NCBI GenBank assembly: GCA_016714975.1
Contig: JADKBR010000017.1
Coordinates: forward strand, 310,001-374,000
Length of the DNA: 64,000 bases
Direction of reading: 5' to 3'
DNA from: Candidatus Dechloromonas phosphorivorans
Lineage (GTDB): Bacteria > Pseudomonadota > Gammaproteobacteria > Burkholderiales > Rhodocyclaceae
The notes below the pieces were generated by a model. The model was not told the origin of the DNA and made no database searches. It worked only from the letters and a program-made list of their open reading frames with translations. Each line of letters starts with the position of its first letter. Position 1 is the first letter of the stretch. This document shows positions 43,140-51,297 of the stretch, piece after piece. Position numbers and translations under genes: made by a program.

Positions 43140-43850
43140 ATGTACACCGCCTCGGGAACTCGTGACACACAGCAACTCCTGGCGCAATTCGCCCCGTTGG
43201 TTAAACGTATCGCTCATCACATGATGGCGAGGCTGCCGGCGAGTGTGGAAATAGACGACGTCATACAGACCGGCATGCTTGGGTTGCTTGATGCTGTTAA
43301 CCGCTACGAAGAGTCGCATGGAGCACAGTTCGAAACATATGCACCGCAGCGCATCCGCGGTGCCATCCTCGACGGGCTGCGCCAAGGCGACTGGCTGCCG
43401 CGCAGTATTCGCCGGGACCTGCGCCGCATTGAGGGAACGATCGCGAAGCTGGAGCAACATCTTGGCAGGGCGCCCAGTGAGCAGGAGGTCGCCCGGGAAC
43501 TTGGAGTGCCGCTCGCCGACTACCAGAGGATGCTGCAGGATGCCCGCGGCTACCAGTTGATTTCGTTCGAGGACTTGGAATCCGAAGACGGGAGCGATTA
43601 TCTTGAGCGCCATTGCGAAGACGGTGGCGCCGGCCCGCTCGACGCGTTGCTAGACCGCAAGCTGCGCGAACGATTGGTGAAGGGAATCGAGAGTCTGCCT
43701 GAGAGGGAGAAAGTGGTGATGGGCTTGTACTACGAAGAAGAGCTTAATTATCGCGAGATCGGCGAGACTCTGGGCGTGAGCGAATCGCGCATTTGTCAAC
43801 TGCATAGCCAGGCGATCGCTCGTTTGCGCAGTCAGCTCAGGTCCCTCTAA
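43140..43850 (+). CDS. fliA: FliA, flagellar sigma factor (sigma-28)
   Basis: 236 residues from ATG 43140 (AGGA upstream), normal FliA length. Region 2: LVKRIAHHMMARLPASVEID, DVIQTGMLGLLDAVNRYEES and FETYAPQRIRGAILDGLR. Region 3 has GRAPSEQEVARELGVPLADY. Region 4: LPEREKVVMGLYYEEELNYR and EIGETLGVSESRICQLHSQA. It directs transcription of late flagellar and chemotaxis genes and is held by FlgM (encoded at 46059-46358) until the hook is complete. Confidence 0.96.
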   Translation: MYTASGTRDTQQLLAQFAPLVKRIAHHMMARLPASVEIDDVIQTGMLGLLDAVNRYEESHGAQFETYAPQRIRGAILDGLRQGDWLPRSIRRDLRRIEGTIAKLEQHLGRAPSEQEVARELGVPLADYQRMLQDARGYQLISFEDLESEDGSDYLERHCEDGGAGPLDALLDRKLRERLVKGIESLPEREKVVMGLYYEEELNYREIGETLGVSESRICQLHSQAIARLRSQLRSL

Positions 43851-43853
43851 GCA

Positions 43854-44621
43854 GTGGACTTCGGCAGCATCATCGGCATTTTGATTGCCCTCATAGGGAT
43901 TATCGGGGGACAACTCATCGAGGGCGGGTACATCGGCTCGATGCTGCAGACTGCAGCTTTTCTGATAGTGTTTTGCGGGACCGCGGGTGCGGTCATGGTG
44001 CAAAGTCCGGTGCGCGTGTTCGTGCGTGGCATAAGAATGGCGAGATGGGTCGTCATGCCACCGAAGTTCGAGCCACGGCAGGTGATAAATGACGTTGTGC
44101 GCTGGAGCGCCTCGGCACGCAAAGCGGGATTGCTTGCGCTTGATCAGCAGGCAGGCATGGCGACCGACGGGTTTGTCCGCAAAGGCTTGCAACTGCTGGT
44201 GGATGGCGCTGAAGCAGAGACGCTGCGCGATGTCATGGAGGTCGAGATCATGACCTTCGAGGAATATTACCGGCAGGCGGCGCGAATATGGGAGGCTGCC
44301 GGCGGGTATGCGCCGACCATAGGGATACTCGGGGCGGTGCTGGGGTTGATCCATGTGATGGAGAACCTGTCCGACCCGGCGCGGTTGGGCAGTGGCATCG
44401 CGGTTGCTTTTGTGGCGACTATCTATGGCGTTGGTCTTGCCAATCTGGTGTTCCTGCCAGTGGCGAACAAGCTGAAGGTGCTGATAGCGGGGCAGGTTCT
44501 GCTGCACGAGATTCTGCTCGAGGGCTTGATTTCAATCGCCAACGGTGAACATACGCGCATGATCGAAATTCGCTTGCTCGGCTATGTCGCCGACCAGCGG
44601 TTCGACGCCAACGGCCCCTGA
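43854..44621 (+). CDS. motC: MotC-type (MotA/PomA family) stator protein
   Basis: 255 residues from a GTG start 3 bp after fliA. Four membrane helices: IIGILIALIGIIGGQLIEGG and MLQTAAFLIVFCGTAGAVMV near the N-terminus, and APTIGILGAVLGLIHVM and GVGLANLVFLPVANKL later. The cytoplasmic loop holds KAGLLALDQQA and MTFEEYYRQAARIWEAAGGY. The genes' place after fliA, coupled to motD, matches the MotCD stator of pseudomonads and betaproteobacteria. It forms the H+ channel with MotD. Confidence 0.92.
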   Translation: MDFGSIIGILIALIGIIGGQLIEGGYIGSMLQTAAFLIVFCGTAGAVMVQSPVRVFVRGIRMARWVVMPPKFEPRQVINDVVRWSASARKAGLLALDQQAGMATDGFVRKGLQLLVDGAEAETLRDVMEVEIMTFEEYYRQAARIWEAAGGYAPTIGILGAVLGLIHVMENLSDPARLGSGIAVAFVATIYGVGLANLVFLPVANKLKVLIAGQVLLHEILLEGLISIANGEHTRMIEIRLLGYVADQRFDANGP

Positions 44622-44654
44622 GCACGCGCTCGATACGGACAGGCTCACCCGAAC

Positions 44655-45509
44655 ATGCGCCGCAGGCGAAAGTATCTCGATCAGAGGCAGTCAGATAATC
44701 ACGAACGCTGGCTCGTGTCCTATGCCGATTTTATTACCTTGCTGTTCGCGTTTTTCGTCGTTATGTATGCGTTGTCGACGGTAAGCGAAGGCAAGTATCG
44801 TGTGCTCAGCGAGTCACTGGGCAGCGCTTTTGGTGGCAGCGGGCCTGAGCGGATACCTTCTGCGCTCGCGCCGCAGGAACCGCAGGTGCACGAACCGCTG
44901 CCGCAGGAACCGCTGCCGCAGGAACCGCAAGTGCAGGAACCGACCCCTAGGGAAGACGCACAACCACCCCTCGAAGCTGTCAAACCAGCTGAGCTACCTG
45001 GCATCCAGCGCGAACAGATGCGCGGCATCGCCCAGGACATACTCAAAATTCTCGATTCGCTGGTACGTGACGGCCAGGTGAAGGTGACCCAGAGCAATCG
45101 GGGCATTTCCGTCGAGATCAATGCGAGCGTATTGTTTGCTTCGGGACAGGCGCAATTGCGTCCCGAGTCTGGGCGGGCGTTGCAACAGGTCGCCAAGGTA
45201 TTGGCACCAACAGGGCAGGGGATTCAGGTTGAGGGTTACACTGACGACGTGCCGATAAGTACCGCCCTGTTTCCTTCCAATTGGGAATTGTCGGCGGCTC
45301 GCGCCAGCAGCGTTGTACGACTCTTTAGCGAAAATGGGGTCGCCGAGCAACGGCTCAGCGTGATCGGTTACGGCCCCAATCGTCCCGCCACGGGGAACGA
45401 GACCCCGGAAGGTCGGGCGCGCAATCGCCGTGTAACAGTAATGATATTGGCCGAAACGCCGGGTAAGGTGATCGATATTCCGCTGGAGGGGGCTACACCA
45501 GTACCGTAG
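44655..45509 (+). CDS. motD: MotD-type (MotB family) stator protein with Pro-Gln-Glu repeat
   Basis: 284 residues. The single helix SYADFITLLFAFFVVMYALS carries the proton-binding Asp. A plug/linker region follows, then a Pro-rich tandem repeat (units like PQEPQVHEPL, LPQEP, PQEPQVQEP; about residues 73-97, DNA 44871-44943). The C-terminal OmpA-like peptidoglycan-binding domain has VLFASGQAQLRPESGRAL, VEGYTDDVPIS and NWELSAARASSVVRLF. It anchors the stator to the wall. The repeat probably gives a flexible periplasmic spacer. Confidence 0.93.
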   Translation: MRRRRKYLDQRQSDNHERWLVSYADFITLLFAFFVVMYALSTVSEGKYRVLSESLGSAFGGSGPERIPSALAPQEPQVHEPLPQEPLPQEPQVQEPTPREDAQPPLEAVKPAELPGIQREQMRGIAQDILKILDSLVRDGQVKVTQSNRGISVEINASVLFASGQAQLRPESGRALQQVAKVLAPTGQGIQVEGYTDDVPISTALFPSNWELSAARASSVVRLFSENGVAEQRLSVIGYGPNRPATGNETPEGRARNRRVTVMILAETPGKVIDIPLEGATPVP

Positions 45510-45549
45510 GGCACCCAAACTGGCGCCATTGCCGCATAAAGGGCGCGGC

Positions 45550-46059
45550 TTAGATTGCGATCGGCGGTCGTGCCCCACGTAGCGGGCGCAACTGCCCGTC
45601 AGAACGGTAGACTCCTTCGGAAGGAACCGAGGTCTGCAGCACCGCCAGCTTCAAGCGGTTTTGTTGTAGCCGGCCTTCAATAAGGAGGCCATTGTTCTGG
45701 TTCAACTCCCGGGCATTTTCAGCCTGCGCCACGAATTCTCGCCAAATCTTGTTTGCCCTTGCGGCAAACCCAGGATTGCGTTCCAGCCACGCTTCCATAC
45801 CCTCAGCGTTGCAGGCAAGATTCTGCGCTGCGAGATGGCGACTGCGTTGTTTGCCCATCAGCGCCAAAACATCCATTTTTTCGGTCTTTTCATTTGCCAG
45901 CCCAATGAGACCATCGGCATCGCCGCGGATCAGCATCTCCTGCTCGGCGCGTAGCAGACCGACAAATTCGTTGAGGGCATCTCGTTCTGTCTGCAAAACG
46001 GCCAAGAAAGCGGTGGCAGATGCCACCACTTCGGATTCTTGGCTTTCTAGGTGCAGCAT
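45550..46059 (-). CDS. flgN: FlgN-type export chaperone for FlgK and FlgL
   Basis: 169 residues, mostly helical: ALNEFVGLLRAEQEMLIRGD matches the FlgN block, then LIGLANEKTEKMDVL and a C-terminal region ELNQNNGLLIEGRLQQNRLK. The C-terminal end is Pro/Arg-rich. It is a cytosolic chaperone for the hook-filament junction proteins, which are encoded at 55092-58319. Its ATG overlaps the flgM stop. Confidence 0.9.
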   Translation of the reverse strand: MLHLESQESEVVASATAFLAVLQTERDALNEFVGLLRAEQEMLIRGDADGLIGLANEKTEKMDVLALMGKQRSRHLAAQNLACNAEGMEAWLERNPGFAARANKIWREFVAQAENARELNQNNGLLIEGRLQQNRLKLAVLQTSVPSEGVYRSDGQLRPLRGARPPIAI

Positions 46060-46358
46060 CAGACCAGTCTTGAACCAAGCAACTCGCGTGCGGCTTGCAG
46101 CAGGCGATCCGCCACCATATCCGGATTGACGCTGAAACGCCCTTCGGCAATTGCCAACCGGATTTCTGCTACCCGTGCGCTATCCACAACAGGGGTATTC
46201 GCCATGCTGGCTTCGATTGATTGCAACTTCGCAGCAAGTGGGCTCAACTCGACACGGTCACCCCCACCGGAGTTCCCCGTACTGGTCGCTTCTTTAGTAC
46301 GGAGATTCGCTCCACCGCTGACCGCACCGCTGCCAGGTTTGATTGAGTCGATTTTCAT
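46059..46358 (-). CDS. flgM: FlgM, anti-sigma-28 factor
   Basis: 99 residues, AAGGAA upstream of the ATG. A disordered Gly/Ser-rich N-terminal part (MKIDSIKPGSGAVSGGANLR) leads to the sigma-binding helices: DRVELSPLAAKLQSIEAS and VVDSARVAEIRLAIAEGRF, then NPDMVADRLLQAARELL. It binds FliA and is secreted through the finished hook, freeing the sigma factor. Confidence 0.95.
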   Translation of the reverse strand: MKIDSIKPGSGAVSGGANLRTKEATSTGNSGGGDRVELSPLAAKLQSIEASMANTPVVDSARVAEIRLAIAEGRFSVNPDMVADRLLQAARELLGSRLV

Positions 46359-46518
46359 GATGGTTTCCTTAGGCCACTGCTATATGCCTCTTTAACGGCA
46401 TGTTGGCTCGAAACATTAGCCTCTTGTGACTCGAATCTTCACATTTTCTGAGTGTCGGCGCAATGCTGCGGTGCACCTGCGGATCGGCGGATTGTTGAAG
46501 GGTGCGCCCTTGCTCGAC

Positions 46519-47220
46519 TCAATGTGATTGTTCAACGTCGACTATCCCACCAAGGCGGGCAATGCCGTTGATGGTGCGTCCCGACGATGTGCGCACTTGC
46601 ACAATTTGGCCCTCGGCGGCATTCGTCACGGCCTTGCCTTCTGCGCTTACCTTGAATCCCCGGCCTTGAGAGCGCAGGGTTACCGACTGCCCCTGCTGGA
46701 TCACCGGGGGTGAGCGCAACCAGTCCTGCCGCAGTGGCTGTCCGGCTGCAATGCTGATGGTGGCGATGCGGCCGACTGCCTGCCTTGGCTCGGTGATGAT
46801 TCCTCCGGGCAGTTGGCCCAAGTCGGCTTCCTGTACTGCCAGATCGCCGAGTTCGATCGAGCGGCCTTGCACCAAGCCGTTCGCTGCGACGACAATGCCT
46901 GTCAGAATTCTGACCGAGACCGGAACGTAAATGGTCCATGTCTCGTTCCCGCTGCAGCGTACGCCAACGCTGACATTCCCCCAAAGTCTGGCGCCTGGGG
47001 GAACGAAGGCTTCCGGTGCGTGACAGGCGGGGAGGTTGAGGCGAGTGTCGATGGCGCCCACCGTGAAACTCACCTTGCCTGGCAGTCCGGCGGTTTGCTG
47101 TCGCACCAGATCTTCCACAGCCTTGTGAATCTGCGCTAGCTGCGGCTTCTCGCTCGACGCGTGACATAGCGTGACACAGCCAAGAAGCAGGAAGGCAAGG
47201 ACGAATGTGCGAATATTCAT
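46519..47220 (-). CDS. flgA: FlgA, P-ring assembly chaperone
   Basis: 233 residues from ATG 47220 (an upstream in-frame start at 47250 would spoil the signal peptide). Sec signal MNIRTFVLAFLLLGCVTLCH, then a two-part periplasmic protein with an SAF domain (VQGRSIELGDLAVQEADLGQ; IAAGQPLRQDWLRSPPVIQQ; GQSVTLRSQGRGFKVSAEGK). Two conserved cysteines appear (LPACHAPEA and VGVRCSGNE). It is needed to form the FlgI P ring. Divergent from the flgB operon. Confidence 0.94.
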   Translation of the reverse strand: MNIRTFVLAFLLLGCVTLCHASSEKPQLAQIHKAVEDLVRQQTAGLPGKVSFTVGAIDTRLNLPACHAPEAFVPPGARLWGNVSVGVRCSGNETWTIYVPVSVRILTGIVVAANGLVQGRSIELGDLAVQEADLGQLPGGIITEPRQAVGRIATISIAAGQPLRQDWLRSPPVIQQGQSVTLRSQGRGFKVSAEGKAVTNAAEGQIVQVRTSSGRTINGIARLGGIVDVEQSH

Positions 47221-47427
47221 GAGGGTTCGCTTGATTGTCAGGATGGCCATAGCGCGAGAATACGCATTTTCATTATAGATCGGTCGATATTCGCGAAGCG
47301 CCCAATCAGCGCCGCTTTTCCGCAGTTAATCGCCACCTGGCGGGTGCCGAGTCCCCACCGCCGTTCTGAGATTGGCGTACCTGGCGTAGCCTTAGTCGTG
47401 ACGGTCACGCAGCTCGGTACCTCATTC

Positions 47428-47453
47428 TTGCCGCAAGCGGCAAAAATTGCCGC
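47428..47453. promoter_or_regulatory. Palindromic enhancer-like site upstream of the flgB sigma-54 promoter
   Basis: A perfect palindrome GCGGCAA-AAA-TTGCCGC (47437-47453) overlaps a further half-site, TTGCCGC (47428-47434), so three half-sites lie in 26 bp. It is about 85 bp before the sigma-54 promoter, a typical distance for a bacterial enhancer-binding protein. The motif resembles reported targets of flagellar activators of the FlrC/FlbD type; the assignment is inferred. Confidence 0.55.
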
Positions 47454-47536
47454 TGCGTCAAGGCCAAGCTCCCAAATACGTCATTTTTTTGTGGTTGATC
47501 CGGACGCTGCTCTCGATAAAGAGGGGCCAACATTAC

Positions 47537-47552
47537 TGGCATGTTTGGTGCT
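47537..47552 (+). promoter_or_regulatory. Sigma-54 promoter of the flgB operon
   Basis: TGGCATG-TTTG-GTGCT: GG and GC elements separated by the obligatory 10 bases, matching TGGCACG-N4-TTGCW at 9-10 of 12 conserved positions. It ends 34 bp before the flgB ATG. The same TGGCATG...GTGC pattern appears before flgK. Confidence 0.75.
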
Positions 47553-47586
47553 TATCCAGATTGAGAACGACACACTCAAAGCGACC

Positions 47587-47979
47587 ATGATTGAATCACT
47601 CGACAAGCTGTTCCAGTTCCAGCAAAACGCGCTAAACCTGCGCGCCTTCCGCCAGCAGCTAATCGCTTCCAACATTGCGAATGCGGACACGCCGGGCTTC
47701 AAGGCGCGCGATATTGATTTCGCTGCTGCGCTGAGTCGCGCTACGACAGGACACTCGGTACCACTGCGCACCACCAGCAACAGGCATCTCGGTGCTGCAT
47801 CGCAGAATGAACCTGCCACAGTCCTCTATCGTACTCCGCGGCAACCTAGCATTGATGGCAATACAGTAGACATGGACGTGGAACGCAACCGTTTTGCCGA
47901 TAACGCCGTGCATTACGACGCTAATCTTACGGTTCTCGGTGGCCAGATCAAGCTGATGCTGGCTGCACTACAGGGGTGA
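47587..47979 (+). CDS. flgB: FlgB, proximal rod protein
   Basis: 130 residues from ATG 47587, placed just after the sigma-54 promoter. LNLRAFRQQLIASNIANADT is the classical rod-protein signature with ASNIANADTPGFKARDIDF. The C-terminus (HYDANLTVLGGQIKLMLAAL) is the coiled-coil end. First gene of flgBCDEFGHIJ. A longer frame upstream is non-coding. Confidence 0.95.
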   Translation: MIESLDKLFQFQQNALNLRAFRQQLIASNIANADTPGFKARDIDFAAALSRATTGHSVPLRTTSNRHLGAASQNEPATVLYRTPRQPSIDGNTVDMDVERNRFADNAVHYDANLTVLGGQIKLMLAALQG

Positions 47980-47984
47980 TGCTC

Positions 47985-48389
47985 ATGTCCTTGATGAAGG
48001 TGTTTGAGATCGCAGGTTCTGCCATGACCGCTCAGTCACAGCGGCTCAACGTGGTCGCCAGCAATCTGGCCAACGCCGACAGCGCGACCAGCGCCAACGG
48101 TCTGCCCTATCGCCCCAAGCAGGTCGTCTTCAGTGAACTGGCCCTTGGTGGCACCATTGGCAGTGGCGTCAGAGTTAGCGCCGTGATTGAGGATAACTCG
48201 CCGGCCAAGCTGTTGTACGACCCTAAGAACCCACTCGCCGATACGCAGGGTTATGTCGCCATGCCAAACGTCAACGTGGTCGAGGAAATGGTAAACATGA
48301 TAGGAGCGTCGCGTTCCTATCAGAACAACGTTGAGATGCTCAACACTGCCAAGGCGTTGGCGCTCAAGACGCTGACCCTTGGGCAATGA
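47985..48389 (+). CDS. flgC: FlgC, proximal rod protein
   Basis: 134 residues. N-terminal MSLMKVFEIAGSAMTAQSQR with ASNLANADS, and C-terminal GYVAMPNVNVVEEMVNMIGA, SRSYQNNVEMLNTAK, the standard FlgC pair of helices. The ATG at 47985 is chosen from family starts; ATG 47979, which overlaps the flgB stop, is an alternative. Confidence 0.95.
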   Translation: MSLMKVFEIAGSAMTAQSQRLNVVASNLANADSATSANGLPYRPKQVVFSELALGGTIGSGVRVSAVIEDNSPAKLLYDPKNPLADTQGYVAMPNVNVVEEMVNMIGASRSYQNNVEMLNTAKALALKTLTLGQ

Positions 48390-48444
48390 AGAGCAGGCAC
48401 ATGGCAGGTGATTTGACGATGCAACCGACACGGAGGGCTGAAAA

Positions 48445-49107
48445 ATGGGTGCTGTGAGCAGTATTGCAGGCGCGGTTGCGGCAAAGGCAGTGCAGAGCAC
48501 ACTGAGCGCGACCGGTAGCGAAGGGGCGGAGGACCGTTTTCTCAAGCTGCTGGTGACGCAACTGAAGAACCAGGATCCGCTCAATCCTATGGATAACGCA
48601 GAGATCACGTCGCAGATGGCACAGATCAGCACGGTGAGCGGCATTGACAAGCTCAACAGCACCATGCAGGCAATGGCAACGGCCTTTAGTGCCAACCAGT
48701 CGCTGGAGGCAACAGCCATGGTCGGCCACCGCGTACTTGTACCCGGAAGTACGCTGCAACTGCAAAATGGGGCGGCTGCCGGCGGGCTCGAGCTACTTCA
48801 GGCAGCGGACAGGGTGTCGATTTCCATCAAGGATGGCTCCGGTCAGGTGGTGCACAGGGTTGATCTCGGGCCCCAGCCGGCCGGCGTGGTCAGCTTTCAA
48901 TGGGACGGCGTGGTCGACAGCGGCGCGAGTGCTGCTCCCGGCAGTTACAGTTTTGCCGTCGAAGCTGCCCAGGGCGGCAAGAAAATCGATGCCACGGCGC
49001 TCGCACTCGGTCTGGTCGGTGGTGTCATGCAGGGCAAGACCGGCGTGTTGCTGAACGTGAACGGCATGGGAGCGGTCGCATTGTCTGATGTCAAGCAGGT
49101 CCGTTGA
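48445..49107 (+). CDS. flgD: FlgD, hook-capping protein
   Basis: 220 residues. The N-terminal block DRFLKLLVTQLKNQDPLNPM, then DNAEITSQMAQISTVSGIDK, is diagnostic for FlgD. A tudor-like/FnIII beta domain follows (VGHRVLVPGSTLQL; RVDLGPQPAGVVSFQWDG; PGSYSFAVEA). It caps the growing hook and is lost afterwards. A possible weak terminator lies between it and flgE. Confidence 0.95.
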   Translation: MGAVSSIAGAVAAKAVQSTLSATGSEGAEDRFLKLLVTQLKNQDPLNPMDNAEITSQMAQISTVSGIDKLNSTMQAMATAFSANQSLEATAMVGHRVLVPGSTLQLQNGAAAGGLELLQAADRVSISIKDGSGQVVHRVDLGPQPAGVVSFQWDGVVDSGASAAPGSYSFAVEAAQGGKKIDATALALGLVGGVMQGKTGVLLNVNGMGAVALSDVKQVR

Positions 49108-49137
49108 TTCATGGGCTCCGTAATGACCAGGAGAAAT

Positions 49138-49165
49138 CCTGAATCACTCCAGCATCAGGTTTTTT
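49138..49165 (+). terminator. Possible weak terminator/attenuator between flgD and flgE
   Basis: A 5-bp stem CCTGA / TCAGG with a 12-nt loop, followed directly by six T. The stem is short, so it may only reduce read-through or, being just 38 bp before flgE, influence its translation. Confidence 0.35.
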
Positions 49166-49203
49166 GTCTGGGGTCGTAACAAGTTCAAGCAAGGAGAAAC
49201 GAA

Positions 49204-50412
49204 ATGAGCTTTCAGCAAGGATTGAGCGGCCTCAATGCAGCGGCAAAGAATCTCGACGTGATTGGGAACAACGTTGCCAATTCCGGCACCACCGGCTTCA
49301 AGCAGGCTGTGGCGCAGTTCGCTGACGTCTTTGCGGCTTCGAACGGCGGCGGGAGCCGCACTCAGGTCGGCATTGGAACGCAAATAAGCGGGGTAACGCA
49401 ACAGTTCACGCAGGGGAACATTTCTGTCACCAACAACACGCTCGACGTTGCCATTAACGGCAACGGCCTTTATCGCATGAGCGATGGCGGTGCAATCTCG
49501 TATACGCGCAACGGCCAGTTTTCACTGGACAAGGACGGCTACATCATTGGCGTCAACGGCAAGAACCTGACCGGTTTTCAGGCCGTCAACGGTGTCATCG
49601 TGCCCGGCGTCGTGGGAAACCTGCAGTTGTCCGCCGCCGACCTGCTGCCTAGCACCACAGCCAACGCCTCGGTCGGAGCGAATCTGGCTTCCAGCGACCC
49701 GATACTGGCGCCGGCAGGTTTCCTTGCGACGAATCCAGCCACTTTCAATTTTTCCACAGCATCGAGTTGCTACGACACCCTGGGTCAGTCCCACACGATG
49801 ACTTTCTATTTCAACAAAGCGGCCGCGAACACCTGGGCCGTCAATACCTATATCGACGGTGCAGCCGCCAACGGTGCCGGCGTAAGTACCTTGACATTCA
49901 ACAGCAGCGGCGGGTTTTTAGGTGCCACCAATCCCGTCAAGACCGCAGCGCTCACGAACGGGGCTGCGGCGCTCTCGATCACGATGGACTTCAGCAAGAT
50001 GACGCAGTTCGGTTCGGCCTTCGGCGTCAACTCACTGACTCAGGACGGCTATGCATCGGGCCAACTGAGTGGATATAGCATCGGCGCCGATGGCATCATC
50101 CTCGGCCGCTACACCAATGGGCAGACGCAACAGCTCGGACAGATCGCACTTACGAATTTCGCCAATACGCAAGGGCTCATACCTCTCGGTGACAGCATGT
50201 TCGCGGAGTCTCCCGGTTCAGGCTCGCCACTTACAGGCGCTCCGGGTACGGCCAGCCTGGGCTCCCTGCAATCCGCTGCGAAAGAGGACTCCAATGTCGA
50301 TCTGACTGCCGAACTGGTGAATATGATTACCGCGCAGCGCGTGTATCAGGCCAACGCCCAAACGATCAAGACGCAGGACCAGGTATTGCAGACCCTGGTC
50401 AATCTGAAATAA
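49204..50412 (+). CDS. flgE: FlgE, flagellar hook protein
   Basis: 402 residues, AAGGAG ribosome site. N-terminal MSFQQGLSGLNAAAKNLDVI, GNNVANSGTTGFKQAVAQF, a middle Ala/Thr/Gly-rich variable region forming the outer hook domain (residues 130-330), and C-terminal SNVDLTAELVNMITAQRVYQ, ANAQTIKTQDQVLQTL. It polymerises into the hook; secreted without a cleavable signal. Confidence 0.96.
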   Translation: MSFQQGLSGLNAAAKNLDVIGNNVANSGTTGFKQAVAQFADVFAASNGGGSRTQVGIGTQISGVTQQFTQGNISVTNNTLDVAINGNGLYRMSDGGAISYTRNGQFSLDKDGYIIGVNGKNLTGFQAVNGVIVPGVVGNLQLSAADLLPSTTANASVGANLASSDPILAPAGFLATNPATFNFSTASSCYDTLGQSHTMTFYFNKAAANTWAVNTYIDGAAANGAGVSTLTFNSSGGFLGATNPVKTAALTNGAAALSITMDFSKMTQFGSAFGVNSLTQDGYASGQLSGYSIGADGIILGRYTNGQTQQLGQIALTNFANTQGLIPLGDSMFAESPGSGSPLTGAPGTASLGSLQSAAKEDSNVDLTAELVNMITAQRVYQANAQTIKTQDQVLQTLVNLK

Positions 50413-50468
50413 GGCGGAATCGTGAGAGCGGCTTTGCCGGCCCTGCCTGCAGGGAAGGGGGTGCGAAA

Positions 50469-51212
50469 TTGGACCGCGTGATCTACGTCGCCATGACCGG
50501 CGCCAAGTACCTGCTCAGCCGGCAGGGGAACGTCGCCCAAAATCTGGCCAATGTCTCCACCACCGGCTATCGCGCGGTGGAGAATGCGTTCCGCGCCGTG
50601 CCGGTCGTTGGCGAAGGTCTGCCGACGCGCACCTTCGTGGTTGATTCGACGACGGGATCGAACTTTGCGGCGGGTCCTGTGCAAACTACCGGGCGTGACC
50701 TCGATGTCGCGGTGCAGGGAGCGGGCTGGATCGCGGTTCAAGGCGGTGATGGCAAAGAAGCGTACACCCGCAGCGGCAGCCTTCAGGTCAGCACGAACGG
50801 ACTGTTGCAGACGCGGAGCGGCCTCAATGTCCTTGGCGATGGAGGTCCGATCTCTATTCCGCCGGACTCGAACATCACCATTGCCAGGGACGGCACGGTG
50901 TCGGTGGTTTCGATCATTCCGCCGCCAACATCGGTCAATGAGGTTGGCAGGATAAAGCTGGTCAATCCGGATGAGAAGCAGCTGGTGCGTGGGGGTGACG
51001 GTTTGTTCCGCCTGGCCAAGGGTGGCAACGCACCGGCCGATCCCGTGGTTGCCCTCGCAGGGCGTGCGCTCGAAGGAAGCAATGTGAGTGCGGTCGAGGA
51101 GATGATGAGCATGATCAATCTGGCGCGGCAGTTCGACATTCAGATGCAGTTGCTCAACAACGCCCAGAAGAACGCGACCCAAGCCAGCCAGATCCTCAAC
51201 ATCAGGTCATGA
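50469..51212 (+). CDS. flgF: FlgF, rod protein
   Basis: 247 residues from a TTG start (LDRVIYVAMTGAKYLLSRQG fits family N-termini; GGAAGGGGG stands upstream). Rod motif NVAQNLANVSTTGYRAVENA and C-terminal GSNVSAVEEMMSMINLARQF. Forms the rod between MS ring and hook. Confidence 0.94.
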   Translation: MDRVIYVAMTGAKYLLSRQGNVAQNLANVSTTGYRAVENAFRAVPVVGEGLPTRTFVVDSTTGSNFAAGPVQTTGRDLDVAVQGAGWIAVQGGDGKEAYTRSGSLQVSTNGLLQTRSGLNVLGDGGPISIPPDSNITIARDGTVSVVSIIPPPTSVNEVGRIKLVNPDEKQLVRGGDGLFRLAKGGNAPADPVVALAGRALEGSNVSAVEEMMSMINLARQFDIQMQLLNNAQKNATQASQILNIRS

Positions 51213-51297
51213 GGGTCGCCACAACCAATCCAGACAAACCAGTGTCGTCGCCATCCGCATTCCGGGGGCAGAGGGCAACTTCTTCGGGGGGAAGATC

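Noticed and set aside
44871..44943. Short tandem repeats suggesting a CRISPR-like array
   Set aside because: Units are contiguous, in frame and code for a Pro-rich linker in motD; no spacers.
45525..45540. TGGCGCC-N4-like sigma-54 match after motD
   Set aside because: It faces the 3' end of flgN with no gene in the right direction.
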